Positions 45,007 to 53,746 of a stretch of 59,288 nt of DNA are shown piece by piece. Location: positions 1 through 59,288 of the forward strand of contig NZ_CAMPYN010000001.1 in NCBI RefSeq assembly GCF_946998255.1. Direction: 5' to 3'. The DNA comes from an uncultured Helcococcus sp. Its GTDB lineage: Bacteria > Bacillota > Clostridia > Tissierellales > Peptoniphilaceae. The stretch's first letter is position 1. Every line of letters starts with the position of its first letter. The notes under the pieces were generated by a model. It did not search any database and had not been told where the DNA came from. It saw nothing but the letters and a program-made list of their open reading frames with translations. The translations under genes and the position numbers were made by a program.

Positions 45007-45015
45007 ATTATATCA
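45007..45015 (-). promoter_or_regulatory. extended -10 promoter upstream of ftsZ
   Basis: TGATATAAT on the minus strand (TATAAT at 45007-45012), about 60 bp before the ftsZ start and about 45 bp after the tRNA. The same TTTGATATAATATAT string occurs upstream of hflX (near 57110), with no good -35 in either case. Confidence 0.5.
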
Positions 45016-45056
45016 AAGACTATTAAAATTTAAAACTTTTATGTGTTTTTTATTAA

Positions 45057-45130
45057 TGGCGAGCATTAGAGGAATCGAACCCCTAACTTAACATTCGGAC
45101 TGTCCTGTTTTACCATTAAACTAAATGCTC
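45057..45130 (-). tRNA. tRNA-Arg (anticodon CCG, probable)
   Basis: 74 nt including an encoded CCA. Acceptor stem GAGCATT/AATGCTC pairs perfectly; D-stem GTTT/AAAC with GG in the loop; T-arm AGGGG-TTCGATT-CCTCT. The anticodon arm is GGACA-GTCCGAA-TGTTA: U33 then CCG, read as Arg (CGG codon). It is slightly unusual, with a G-A mismatch at 27-43 and G at position 32. Its first base is the last base of the ftsW TAG stop, so it is probably cut out of the ftsW transcript by RNase P. Confidence 0.85.
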
Positions 45131-46326
45131 TATATCCTTTTTCTGGACTTATCTCTTTGTTTGTTCTCATTATTATATCTTGAAACATTCAATACCACTC
45201 CAAACATGAAGCAAAAGGCAACCAATGAGGTCCCCCCATTAGATACCATAGGTAGGTTTATACCTGTATTAGGTATTAGTGATAGAGATACACCTATATT
45301 TATGAATGATTGTAAGGCATAAACCATAGAAATTCCAAATACTAATAATTTCGCAAACAAATCTTTACTTTGAATAGCAGTTTTAATTATTAAATAAGTT
45401 ATTGTACATACTAAAATAAGAAATAAAACTGAACCTAAAAATCCGAATTCTTCACCTATTACAGAAAAAATCATATCATTACTTACTTCGTCTGATAGGT
45501 ACCCATATTTATAAATTGATTTACCATAACCTTGACCTATAATCCCGCCTCGACTTACTGCAAATAATCCATTTAATACTTGCCAAGTTTGGTTTTGGTA
45601 GTCAGCTTCGGGATTTAGAAAACCAGTTATCCTTGCAATTTGGTAATCTTTTAATCCAAATATTATTAAAATCAATAGAAGAACTCCTCCACTAATTAAA
45701 ATCGGCATAAATTTGGAATTAAAACCACCAATTAAATATACTAAAGAAAGGCTCACAAAAACAACTATTGAAGTAGATAAATCCGTTTGCATAGCTATAA
45801 GTAAGAAAGGAAAGATAATTATAAGTACCGGATAGAAAAATCCTTCCATAAACTTATACATGGTTTTTCTATTATCTATTAAATATTTAGCTAAAAATAC
45901 TACTGAAGTAAACTTAGCTATATCAGAAGGCATAAAAGTTATACCTAAGTTCACACTTCTTCTCGCACCTTTTTCAAAATTCCCTATCCCAGGTATATAT
46001 ACCATGATTAAAAGTATAATACCTATAATATATAAAATCTTTGCATGATCTTTATAAAACTTATAGGATAATTTTGAGCTTATGATCATTACAACTATAC
46101 CAACAGTTAAAAACATTGCTTGTCTTAAAACAAAATGATAAGTTGAGGTATCATATTTGATTGTTAAATATGATGAAGCACTAAACAAAACTAATAGTCC
46201 AACAAAAGACAAAGCAAGAATAGATAAAAATAAATATATATTAAATTGATTGTTTTTTTCAGGATAATTGAAATACTTATCTAAATATCTATTGATAATC
46301 CCTCTTTTGTTTTTTCTCTTATTCAT
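45130..46326 (-). CDS. ftsW: FtsW/RodA/SpoVE family peptidoglycan polymerase
   Basis: SEDS-family glycosyltransferase that polymerises lipid II with its partner class B PBP. 398 residues with about ten transmembrane helices; family motifs include KGARRSVNLG, QTDLSTS, the GLFAVSRGGIIGQGYG loop and the terminal PNTGINLPMVSNGGTS. Its place after murD in the dcw cluster favours FtsW. The start overlaps murD by 8 nt. The stop codon runs into the tRNA gene. Confidence 0.92.
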   Translation of the reverse strand: MNKRKNKRGIINRYLDKYFNYPEKNNQFNIYLFLSILALSFVGLLVLFSASSYLTIKYDTSTYHFVLRQAMFLTVGIVVMIISSKLSYKFYKDHAKILYIIGIILLIMVYIPGIGNFEKGARRSVNLGITFMPSDIAKFTSVVFLAKYLIDNRKTMYKFMEGFFYPVLIIIFPFLLIAMQTDLSTSIVVFVSLSLVYLIGGFNSKFMPILISGGVLLLILIIFGLKDYQIARITGFLNPEADYQNQTWQVLNGLFAVSRGGIIGQGYGKSIYKYGYLSDEVSNDMIFSVIGEEFGFLGSVLFLILVCTITYLIIKTAIQSKDLFAKLLVFGISMVYALQSFINIGVSLSLIPNTGINLPMVSNGGTSLVAFCFMFGVVLNVSRYNNENKQRDKSRKRI

Positions 46327-47641
46327 AACTTTTAACTAGATTTCTAAAATCATCCCCTCTAATTTCATAGTTTTTATACATGTCCCATGAGGCACAAGCT
46401 GGTGATAGTAAAACTACATCTCCACTAACTGCTGTTTTATAAGCTAGCTTAACTGCTTCTGCCATATCATTTACAATATTTATATTTTTCAAACCATAGT
46501 TTATAGCTGTTTCTTCTATTTTTTTCGCTGTTTGCCCAATTAAAATTAAATTCTTGATTTTTTTTGGATCCAAAAATAAATCATCAAATTTTACGCCTTT
46601 ATCATATCCCCCTGCAATAAGGATTATATTATCATCAAAAGAATCCAAAGCAACCTTGCTAGAATCCACATTTGTCCCTTTAGAATCATTATAATACTTT
46701 ACGCCTTTTATTTCGGAAATAAATTCCAGCCTATGTTTTATTGGCTTGAATGAATTTAGCGCCTCCCTAATCATTTCATTAGCTATACCACATTCTTGAG
46801 CGACTAGTATCGACGCTAAAACATTTGCTATATTATGCTTACCGACAAGTTGCATATTATCCTTATCATATGTGAAATCACCACTTATAAGTTCATTTTC
46901 AGATAAATAAGCATCTGTTTTAGTATTAATTGAAAAATACTGTATTCTATTAGCAGTTAGCTTATTTAAATAATCATCATCTTTATTAACAATTAGTAAA
47001 TCAGTATCTTTAATATTTTTTATTAGATTTAGCTTACTCTTATAATACTCTTCGAAACTTCCATGCCAATCTAAATGATCAGGGCTAATATTTGTAATTA
47101 CTGAAATTTTAGACCTAAAATCTCTTGTACTAGCCAATTGAAAACTTGAAAGTTCCAAAACATATAAGGTGTCTTCATCAGATTTTTCCATTTCAGCTAA
47201 TAAGCCAACACCTATATTTCCTACCAGTTTTACTTTTTTACCCGCAGCTTTTAAAATATGTCCAATAAGTGAAGTAACTGTTGTTTTGCCGTTAGTACCA
47301 GTAATAGAAATAAATCTATCACCACCATATATTCTATATGTTAATTCTATTTCTGATATTACTTCAACATTATTTGAAATAGCTAACTGTATAAATTGAT
47401 TATTTAGGTTTATGCCAGGAGATTTTATGAGCAAACTTATTTCTTCCCAATTTACATCTACATCTTCATGAATTATGCCGAAGTTATAATCTGAAATTGA
47501 GAATACATCATTTTTTAATTCTTCATAAGGACGATCATCATAAATTAAAACATTTGCTCCTAAGTTTGATAGAGCTTTTACTACAGATTTCCCGGTTATC
47601 CCTAAACCGAAAACAATAATATTTTTATTTTTCACTTGCAT
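46319..47641 (-). CDS. murD: UDP-N-acetylmuramoylalanine--D-glutamate ligase
   Basis: Adds D-glutamate to UDP-MurNAc-L-Ala in the cytosol. 440 residues: N-terminal FGLGITGKSVVKAL Rossmann domain, ATP-binding SITGTNGKTTVT, NISPDHLDWHGSFE, and the C-terminal ligase domain with YNDSKGTNVDS and LLSPACASWDMYKNYEIRG. It is the only Mur ligase in the cluster. Confidence 0.96.
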   Translation of the reverse strand: MQVKNKNIIVFGLGITGKSVVKALSNLGANVLIYDDRPYEELKNDVFSISDYNFGIIHEDVDVNWEEISLLIKSPGINLNNQFIQLAISNNVEVISEIELTYRIYGGDRFISITGTNGKTTVTSLIGHILKAAGKKVKLVGNIGVGLLAEMEKSDEDTLYVLELSSFQLASTRDFRSKISVITNISPDHLDWHGSFEEYYKSKLNLIKNIKDTDLLIVNKDDDYLNKLTANRIQYFSINTKTDAYLSENELISGDFTYDKDNMQLVGKHNIANVLASILVAQECGIANEMIREALNSFKPIKHRLEFISEIKGVKYYNDSKGTNVDSSKVALDSFDDNIILIAGGYDKGVKFDDLFLDPKKIKNLILIGQTAKKIEETAINYGLKNINIVNDMAEAVKLAYKTAVSGDVVLLSPACASWDMYKNYEIRGDDFRNLVKSYE

Positions 47642-47652
47642 ATTTACCTACG

Positions 47653-48603
47653 CTATCTAATAATCAAAATTGTGAATAGTGTTAAAATCACACTTGCAGT
47701 TGTAAAAGCTGCTACAATTTTAGTTTCTTTATAACCTTTTAATTCAAAGTGATGGTGTATTGGAGCCATCAAAAATACTCTTTTCTTATATTTTTTATAG
47801 TATATAGTCTGTACAAGTACTGATACAGCTTCTAAGAAATATATTCCACCTATAAAAATTAAATATATTGGTTTATTTATTGAAATTAACATAGATACTA
47901 TAGCACCACCAATAGCCATGGAACCAGTGTCCCCCATAAATATTGATGCTGGATTGGAGTTGAAAACTAAAAATCCAATTAAAGCTCCAGCAAATATTAT
48001 CGCACTAGTTGCAACTTCCACTTTAGTATCCTTCGCCAAATAAGCAATCCCTAAAAAGACAGGTATTGATACAGATGATAAGAGGCCATCTAAACCGTCA
48101 GTTAAATTTGTAGCATTGGTTGTTCCAACTACTATAAACATCAATATTGGTATTATAAATATACTTACATTGATATCTACATTAAATAAAGGAATGTTTA
48201 CTTTTGACATATCTATATCAAGTAAGAAATATTGTAAAATTAATAATACAAAAGCAACTCCAAATTGTAATATAAGTTTTTGTTTTTCTGTTAAACCTAA
48301 GTTGTTGCCCTTTGCAATCTTAGCATAATCATCAATAAATCCTATCAAACCATAGGCTAAAGTATATAAGACAATGAATAAGACATGTACATTGAATCTT
48401 ATAAACAAAATACAAGATAGTATAAAGACTAAAGTAAATGCAACACCTCCCATAGTAGGTGTTCCTGATTTTTTATAATGTTCCTTATTTCCTTCTTCTC
48501 TTATTGGTTGCCCATATTTTTTCTTTTTTAAGAATGGAATTAATGCAGCTGTAGCTAACATAGTTAAAACTATAGCTAAAATAAATATTAAAGTATTGCT
48601 CAT
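47653..48603 (-). CDS. mraY: phospho-N-acetylmuramoyl-pentapeptide transferase
   Basis: Makes lipid I by joining phospho-MurNAc-pentapeptide to undecaprenyl phosphate. 316 residues, about ten transmembrane helices; family motifs GTPTMGGVAF, FIDDYAKI, TNLTDGLDGL and PIHHHFELKG hold the catalytic Asp and His residues. It overlaps the upstream PBP gene by 4 nt. Confidence 0.96.
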   Translation of the reverse strand: MSNTLIFILAIVLTMLATAALIPFLKKKKYGQPIREEGNKEHYKKSGTPTMGGVAFTLVFILSCILFIRFNVHVLFIVLYTLAYGLIGFIDDYAKIAKGNNLGLTEKQKLILQFGVAFVLLILQYFLLDIDMSKVNIPLFNVDINVSIFIIPILMFIVVGTTNATNLTDGLDGLLSSVSIPVFLGIAYLAKDTKVEVATSAIIFAGALIGFLVFNSNPASIFMGDTGSMAIGGAIVSMLISINKPIYLIFIGGIYFLEAVSVLVQTIYYKKYKKRVFLMAPIHHHFELKGYKETKIVAAFTTASVILTLFTILIIR

Positions 48604-50846
48604 TTTTTCTCCTTTGATGTAATTATAAGCTTGGAATCTTTTTTAAGAACTTCTCCAGACTCTATAGATTGACTTTCTATAAACTTACCATTATTTTTAA
48701 CTTCATATGGTATATTGTTATTTTCCAACAAACTTAAAGCTTCATCTATATCCATATCAATTAAATTTGGAATTCTTATATTACCATCTGTTTTTAACTC
48801 TATTGTAGACCCAGCTTCAATCATATTACCTTTTGCAGGATATTGGTCATTTACAATATGGTATTTTCCATAATTAGACTCTATAAATGTATCTAATCCT
48901 ATTTCATCTAATTTTGTTTTAGCTTCCTCGACTGTTTGTCCATTAAAGTCTGGTATTCTTACTAATTGAGCCTTTTCATCAGGATTTTTTTCGTTCTTCT
49001 TTAAACTCAAAATATCTTCCATTATTCCTTTGGCCATACTTATAGTTTCAGTACTAGAATTATTTACTAAAGGCTCATCTATAATAACTAATAAACTTAA
49101 CTCAGGTTTATCAGCAGGATAAGTAACATATAAAGAAGCTATATTATCTGGATATTGATTATTTGAATCAAAAATAGAATCAGATTTATATTTTACAGTT
49201 GTTCCTGTTTTAGCACCAAATTCATAGCCACCAGTATTCAACTTAAATTCAGTTGCTGTATAGTTCATGTATTCATTAATTTCTTTAGAAGTACTTTCTG
49301 ATATTGTTCTATTTTTATACTCTTCACCAATTTCATATAATACTTTTCCATCTTTATCTAATACAGCTTGACCGATATGAGGTTTATAATATTTTCCACC
49401 ATTTACAACCGAATTCAATGCTGCAACTAATTGAACTGGGTTTACATTTAAATAGTGTCCATATGATAAGGTTCCAAAATCTACATCGTTTATATTAGCA
49501 TCCTTAGGATAATTACCTTCAACTTCATTTGGTAAATCAATGCCTGATTTTTGGCCAAATCTAAAACCTTTTGCATATTTTACATAATCTTCTTTACCTA
49601 TATCTTTAGCTAATTGAACAAATACAGGGTTTGATGAATTTTTAAATGCTTCTCTTAGGTTTTGTGGTCCATGTGGATCCCAATATCTCCATGATCTTAT
49701 TACAACTCCTGGTGCTAATTGATAATAACCATTATCTTGATATACCTTATTAGCTAAATCAGGATTTGTTTCTAAAGCCAATGCAGCAGTAATAGTTTTA
49801 TAAGTTGAACCAGGCTCATATTGATTTGAGACAGCCCTATTATTCCACTTGCTTAGTAAATAATCACCTTGGCTTACTTTTATATGTTTTAAAAACATAT
49901 TATCAATTTCAGAATCTAGTTTTCTTGGCTCATTAGCATCAAAGCTAGGAAGAGATTCTATAGCTAGAATTTCACCATTATTAGGATTAGAAAGTATAGC
50001 TGTTGTATACATAGGTTTCAACCTATACACAACCTTTGTTAAATATTCATGTACTATTTTTTGGTATTCAATATTTATACTGGTTCTTAGATCTTTTGAT
50101 TCCTCTTCTTTAACATCCTTATCTTTGGTGTAAGGTATTTCTGTTCCTCTAAGAGCTTTGAAAAATTCTCTGTAACCTTCCTTACCAGATAATATTTCAT
50201 CATAATATTTTTCTAAACCGTAGTTAGCTTGACCGTCACTTTCAACAAAACCTAGTGTATTAGATAATATTTCATGATTTGGATAATATCTATCATCTTG
50301 GTTTAAAAATAATAAGTATGGAAGATCTAATAGTTGCAATTGATCTTTTTGATATTTAGTTAATGACTTATATATAAAATCTTCTTTATTTTCCTTTATA
50401 AAGTTATACAAATATTCTTCGTCAACCTTCAATATTTTTGCAATCTTAGATATTTCTTCTTCTTTATATATAGCTAATGAAGCAGTATTTAGGTATTTGT
50501 CTTTTTCTTCTTGACTTAGACTATCAAAATATACTTTATTATTTATAATATCTAGAGCCTTTTTACTTTCTTCTTCGCTAACCACATTTAGCATATATAA
50601 GCTTTCTATTCTTTGACTCACAGCTAATGGATTACCATTTCTATCGTATATATTACCCCTTTCAGGTTTTATAGCCCTACCTACTAATGATACATTGTTT
50701 CCTTTTTCTTTATAATTATATTTATCAATTATTTGTAAAGAAAATAATCTTCCTATATATGTTATAAGTAAAAAAGCTAAAAACAAAAGAACACGAAATA
50801 TCTTTTCATTTGTTTTTAGCTTTTTATTTTTTTGTCTATTTCTCAT
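48600..50846 (-). CDS. class B penicillin-binding protein with two PASTA domains
   Basis: Transpeptidase of 748 residues, FtsI/PBP2x/SpoVD type. One N-terminal membrane helix (about 15-35), dimerisation domain, then the transpeptidase with the SxxK serine in EPGSTYKTITAAL, SSNPVFV as the SxN motif and KTGTT. The end carries two PASTA repeats (IPDFNGQTVEEAKTKLDEIG; IPNLIDMDIDEALSLLENN), which bind wall fragments. Its partner is most likely the FtsW in the same cluster. It starts at the last base of the ftsL-like gene. Confidence 0.94.
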   Translation of the reverse strand: MRNRQKNKKLKTNEKIFRVLLFLAFLLITYIGRLFSLQIIDKYNYKEKGNNVSLVGRAIKPERGNIYDRNGNPLAVSQRIESLYMLNVVSEEESKKALDIINNKVYFDSLSQEEKDKYLNTASLAIYKEEEISKIAKILKVDEEYLYNFIKENKEDFIYKSLTKYQKDQLQLLDLPYLLFLNQDDRYYPNHEILSNTLGFVESDGQANYGLEKYYDEILSGKEGYREFFKALRGTEIPYTKDKDVKEEESKDLRTSINIEYQKIVHEYLTKVVYRLKPMYTTAILSNPNNGEILAIESLPSFDANEPRKLDSEIDNMFLKHIKVSQGDYLLSKWNNRAVSNQYEPGSTYKTITAALALETNPDLANKVYQDNGYYQLAPGVVIRSWRYWDPHGPQNLREAFKNSSNPVFVQLAKDIGKEDYVKYAKGFRFGQKSGIDLPNEVEGNYPKDANINDVDFGTLSYGHYLNVNPVQLVAALNSVVNGGKYYKPHIGQAVLDKDGKVLYEIGEEYKNRTISESTSKEINEYMNYTATEFKLNTGGYEFGAKTGTTVKYKSDSIFDSNNQYPDNIASLYVTYPADKPELSLLVIIDEPLVNNSSTETISMAKGIMEDILSLKKNEKNPDEKAQLVRIPDFNGQTVEEAKTKLDEIGLDTFIESNYGKYHIVNDQYPAKGNMIEAGSTIELKTDGNIRIPNLIDMDIDEALSLLENNNIPYEVKNNGKFIESQSIESGEVLKKDSKLIITSKEKK

Positions 50847-51337
50847 TATTCACCACTACCAAAAATCTTGCCAAGTGTTGACATTAAAGATTTATTATCA
50901 TTTTCTGCCATCTTTATTTTACTATCTTTTTCTTTTGCTGTATTAATCTTATCCACATTTTCCAGAGCAACATAGCTATTTTCATCTGGATAAGACATCT
51001 CTAACCTAGATTTAGCTACTTTCTCTATTCTAGATAAAGAATTTGTTGTCATAGCTATAGTTTCTATATTGTTTAGCTCTGTTTTTAATCCCTCAATTTC
51101 TTCTTTCAAAACTAAATTATTAGAAGATAATTTAACCATGTTAGAGTAAGAAGAAGCTAACAATATTACAGCAAAAAACATTCCTAATATATTAATTTTA
51201 ATTAAGCTACTTTTAAGCTTATAATAATTAATTTTTATATTTTGTTTATTTGCTTTTTTAACTCTACTTCGCCTGTTATTGGAAGATAAAGCTCCTGTAA
51301 AATTATTATTTAATTGAATTTGTCTTAAATCTTCCAT
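50846..51337 (-). CDS. ftsL: FtsL-like division protein
   Basis: 163-residue bitopic protein. A basic cytoplasmic segment (SRVKKANKQNIK), one transmembrane helix (about 47-66, INILGMFFAVILLASSY), then a coiled-coil extracellular part (NLVLKEEIEGLKTELNNIE) and SRIEKVAKSRLEMSYPDENSY, the usual FtsL pattern. The C-terminal tail is longer than in most FtsL. Sequence similarity is low in this family, so the call rests on topology and its place between rsmH and the PBP gene. Confidence 0.8.
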   Translation of the reverse strand: MEDLRQIQLNNNFTGALSSNNRRSRVKKANKQNIKINYYKLKSSLIKINILGMFFAVILLASSYSNMVKLSSNNLVLKEEIEGLKTELNNIETIAMTTNSLSRIEKVAKSRLEMSYPDENSYVALENVDKINTAKEKDSKIKMAENDNKSLMSTLGKIFGSGE

Positions 51338-51361
51338 TTTAACCTCTTCTTATTTTATAAA

Positions 51362-52306
51362 TTAAACTCTCTCTGCTACTCTTAGTTTTGCAGACCTGGA
51401 CCTATTGTTTTTTTCTAATTCTTCTTTAGATGCAACAATTGGTTTTCTTGTAATTACTTTTATTTTTTCAGTCTTTTCATGTGCTTGTATAGGTATTTCT
51501 GGTGGATATTCAAAAGTTTGTGCTAATTCTTTGAAATTAGTTTTAACTATTCTATCTTCCAGAGAATGGAAGGTAATTATTACCAATCTTCCACCAACTT
51601 TTAACCTATCAACTGCCGAATGTATGCCTGTTTCTAAAACATCTAACTCTTTGTTTACTTCAATCCTTATAGCTTGGAAGGTTTTTTTAGCTGGATGTTT
51701 GCTATTCATTCTGACTTTTTTAGGAATAGCTGCCTTAATAATTTCAACTAGCTCAAAGGTTGTTTCAATTTCTTTTTCTTCTCTTGCCTTTACTATAAAT
51801 TCAGCTATTCTCATTCCCCATTTTTCTTCACCATAGTTCCAAAGAATATTTTCTAATTCTTCTTGACTATAAGTATTAACGACATCTTTAGCTGTTAACT
51901 CTTGGTCACTATCCATTCTCATATCTAATGGGGCATCTTGATGATAGGAAAATCCTCTATTCCCCTCATCTAATTGATGGGAAGAAACTCCTATGTCCAT
52001 CAATACTCCGTCTACTTTATCAATATTTAATTCATCTAATATTTGCCCTAAATAGGCATAATTACATTTAATGAAATATACCTGATCTTTATATTCTTTA
52101 AGCCTTTCAGTGGCCGCCATTAAAGCATTAGCATCTTGGTCTATAGCAACTAAACGACCATCTTTACCCACTCTTTTTAAAATTTCAATTGAATGGCCTG
52201 CTCCACCTACGGTGCAATCAACATATATTCCATTTTCTTTAATATTTAACGCCTCAATTGTTTCTGCTAACAATACAGGTTCATGTTGAAATTTCATATC
52301 AGCCAT
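51362..52306 (-). CDS. rsmH: 16S rRNA (cytosine1402-N4)-methyltransferase
   Basis: Methylates C1402 in the ribosomal P site using SAM. 314 residues, with HEPVLLAETIEALNI, the SAM loop DCTVGGAGHSIEIL, MDIGVSSHQLDEGNRGFSY and MRMDSDQELTAKDV, all typical of RsmH (MraW). Second gene of the dcw operon, 7 nt after mraZ. Confidence 0.96.
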   Translation of the reverse strand: MADMKFQHEPVLLAETIEALNIKENGIYVDCTVGGAGHSIEILKRVGKDGRLVAIDQDANALMAATERLKEYKDQVYFIKCNYAYLGQILDELNIDKVDGVLMDIGVSSHQLDEGNRGFSYHQDAPLDMRMDSDQELTAKDVVNTYSQEELENILWNYGEEKWGMRIAEFIVKAREEKEIETTFELVEIIKAAIPKKVRMNSKHPAKKTFQAIRIEVNKELDVLETGIHSAVDRLKVGGRLVIITFHSLEDRIVKTNFKELAQTFEYPPEIPIQAHEKTEKIKVITRKPIVASKEELEKNNRSRSAKLRVAERV

Positions 52307-52313
52307 CTACTTT

Positions 52314-52745
52314 CTATATTCCTAAATCCTCAAAATCTTCGAATATGTTGTCATAATCCATATCTTCAGACTTCATATATTCTTCATATTTATCTGTATC
52401 CCATATTTCAATTCTTGAAGAAACCCCGATTATGGTAGCTTCTTTTGAAATATCTGCATATTCTCTTAAGTTTTGTGGTATTACAAATCTTCCTTGTTTA
52501 TCAAATTCCATTTCTCTTGCAGGTGCGTAGAAGATTCTTTCAAATTGTCTTGCCTTTTTAGAAGTCAATCTTAGTTGTTTAGTTTTTTCTTCTAAGCGGT
52601 GCCATTCATTTTCATCATAGACAAAAACGCAACCTTCCATTCCCTTGGTCACGTAAAACTTTTCACCAAGCTCTTCCCTAAATTTAGAAGGCATGATTAC
52701 TCTTCCCTTATTGTCTATTGAATGATTGTATTCACCTATAAACAT
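52314..52745 (-). CDS. mraZ: transcriptional regulator MraZ
   Basis: Forms a ring of SpoVT-AbrB units that binds repeats in its own promoter and controls the dcw operon. 143 residues with two such units, each with the DXXXR-type motif (DNKGRVIMPSKFREEL; DKQGRFVIPQNLREY). Start 52745 (MFIGEYNHSIDNKGR) has GGTGG 4 nt upstream; a longer in-frame start at 52772 would begin within the operator. Confidence 0.95.
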   Translation of the reverse strand: MFIGEYNHSIDNKGRVIMPSKFREELGEKFYVTKGMEGCVFVYDENEWHRLEEKTKQLRLTSKKARQFERIFYAPAREMEFDKQGRFVIPQNLREYADISKEATIIGVSSRIEIWDTDKYEEYMKSEDMDYDNIFEDFEDLGI

Positions 52746-52749
52746 AATT

Positions 52750-52790
52750 CCACCACTTTCTTCCACTAACACTCCACTGTGTTACCACTT
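52750..52790 (-). promoter_or_regulatory. MraZ operator: four AGTGG direct repeats
   Basis: On the minus strand AGTGG occurs four times with spacings of 11, 11 and 10 bp, one per helical turn, ending 5 nt before the mraZ start. This matches the arrangement of MraZ boxes in other bacteria. The last repeat doubles as the mraZ ribosome site. Confidence 0.7.
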
Positions 52791-52796
52791 GCCTAT

Positions 52797-52825
52797 ATTC
52801 TATACTAATATTTTGAAATTTACAA
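52797..52825 (-). promoter_or_regulatory. mraZ (dcw) promoter
   Basis: TTGTAA (52820-52825), 17 bp, TAGAAT (52797-52802) on the minus strand. Expected transcription start is near 52790, the edge of the first AGTGG box. Nine bp upstream of the -35 lies a perfect 14-bp palindrome, TTGAGAATTCTCAA (52834-52847). Confidence 0.65.
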
Positions 52826-52881
52826 GCTTAAACTTGAGAATTCTCAATATCTAAACATTATTTTTATAGAATTTTAAAAAC

Positions 52882-52918
52882 AAAAAAAAGTATTTACATT
52901 TTTCATGTAAATACTTTC
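52882..52918 (-). terminator. lgt operon terminator
   Basis: AAAGTATTTACAT, GAAAA loop, ATGTAAATACTTTTTTTTG on the minus strand, about 75 nt after the lgt stop. It separates the hflX-lgt operon from the dcw promoter. Confidence 0.9.
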
Positions 52919-52993
52919 ATAATTTTCAGCTTATTTAGTGCTTCACACCATATAAGCAACTATATTTTGTATTATTAATTTTTTGTAATATTT

Positions 52994-53746
52994 CTATATG
53001 TCTTTTTTCTTTTTTGAATTCATATAAACCAACAATGCTATACCTACAAGTATAAATACTATTGATAATAATTGAGCAACTCTTATAGGACCCCAGTAAA
53101 GTGAGTCTGTTCGTAAGCCTTCTACGAAAAATCTTATTATTCCATAAAATATTAAGTATAAAGACGTAGTAGTTCCTGCTTTGAGTTTTTTATTCCTATA
53201 TAAATACCATAAAAACATAAATAATATAAAGTTAGCAAAAGACTCATAAAAGAATGTTGGATGGTATGACTTACCATCGATGATAACAGCCCATGGTAAA
53301 TTAGTTTCATAACCATAAGCTTCATTATTTATAAAGTTTCCCCATCTTCCTATAGCTTGGGCTAGAGGTAAAAATATAAATATTATATCAGATAATTTTA
53401 TAAAATCTACTTTCTTTCTTTTAGAGAATATATAACCACTGATTACACCAGCTATTATACCACCTTGTATAGCGAGACCACCGTCTCTAACATTTATCAT
53501 TTCTAATATAGTGTCATACCTATCAAATTCAAATATTACATACCACAATCTAGCACCAATTATGGCAACGGGAATAACCCATAAAGATAAGTCGTAAATC
53601 AAGTCTGGATCTTCACCTTGTTTTTTCAACTCATTTGCTATTAAACTTATTGCCAAAACCATACCTGATACTATAAGTAATCCATACCAATACACATCTA
53701 TACCAAATAAAGAAAAAGCAATTCTACTTCCATTGTATTCAAACAT
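52994..53746 (-). CDS. lgt: prolipoprotein diacylglyceryl transferase
   Basis: First step of lipoprotein maturation: transfers diacylglycerol from phosphatidylglycerol to the lipobox cysteine. 250 residues with about seven membrane helices; family motifs YWYGLLIVSGM, DGGLAIQGGIIAGV, the Lgt signature GRWGNFINNEAYG and the conserved FVEGLRTDSL. Its start overlaps the upstream Lit-type gene by 8 nt. It would act on the several lipoproteins encoded in the window. Confidence 0.95.
   Translation of the reverse strand: MFEYNGSRIAFSLFGIDVYWYGLLIVSGMVLAISLIANELKKQGEDPDLIYDLSLWVIPVAIIGARLWYVIFEFDRYDTILEMINVRDGGLAIQGGIIAGVISGYIFSKRKKVDFIKLSDIIFIFLPLAQAIGRWGNFINNEAYGYETNLPWAVIIDGKSYHPTFFYESFANFILFMFLWYLYRNKKLKAGTTTSLYLIFYGIIRFFVEGLRTDSLYWGPIRVAQLLSIVFILVGIALLVYMNSKKKKDI

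Noticed and set aside
45125..45322. 65-residue plus-strand frame near the tRNA
   Set aside because: Antisense to ftsW, without a ribosome site.
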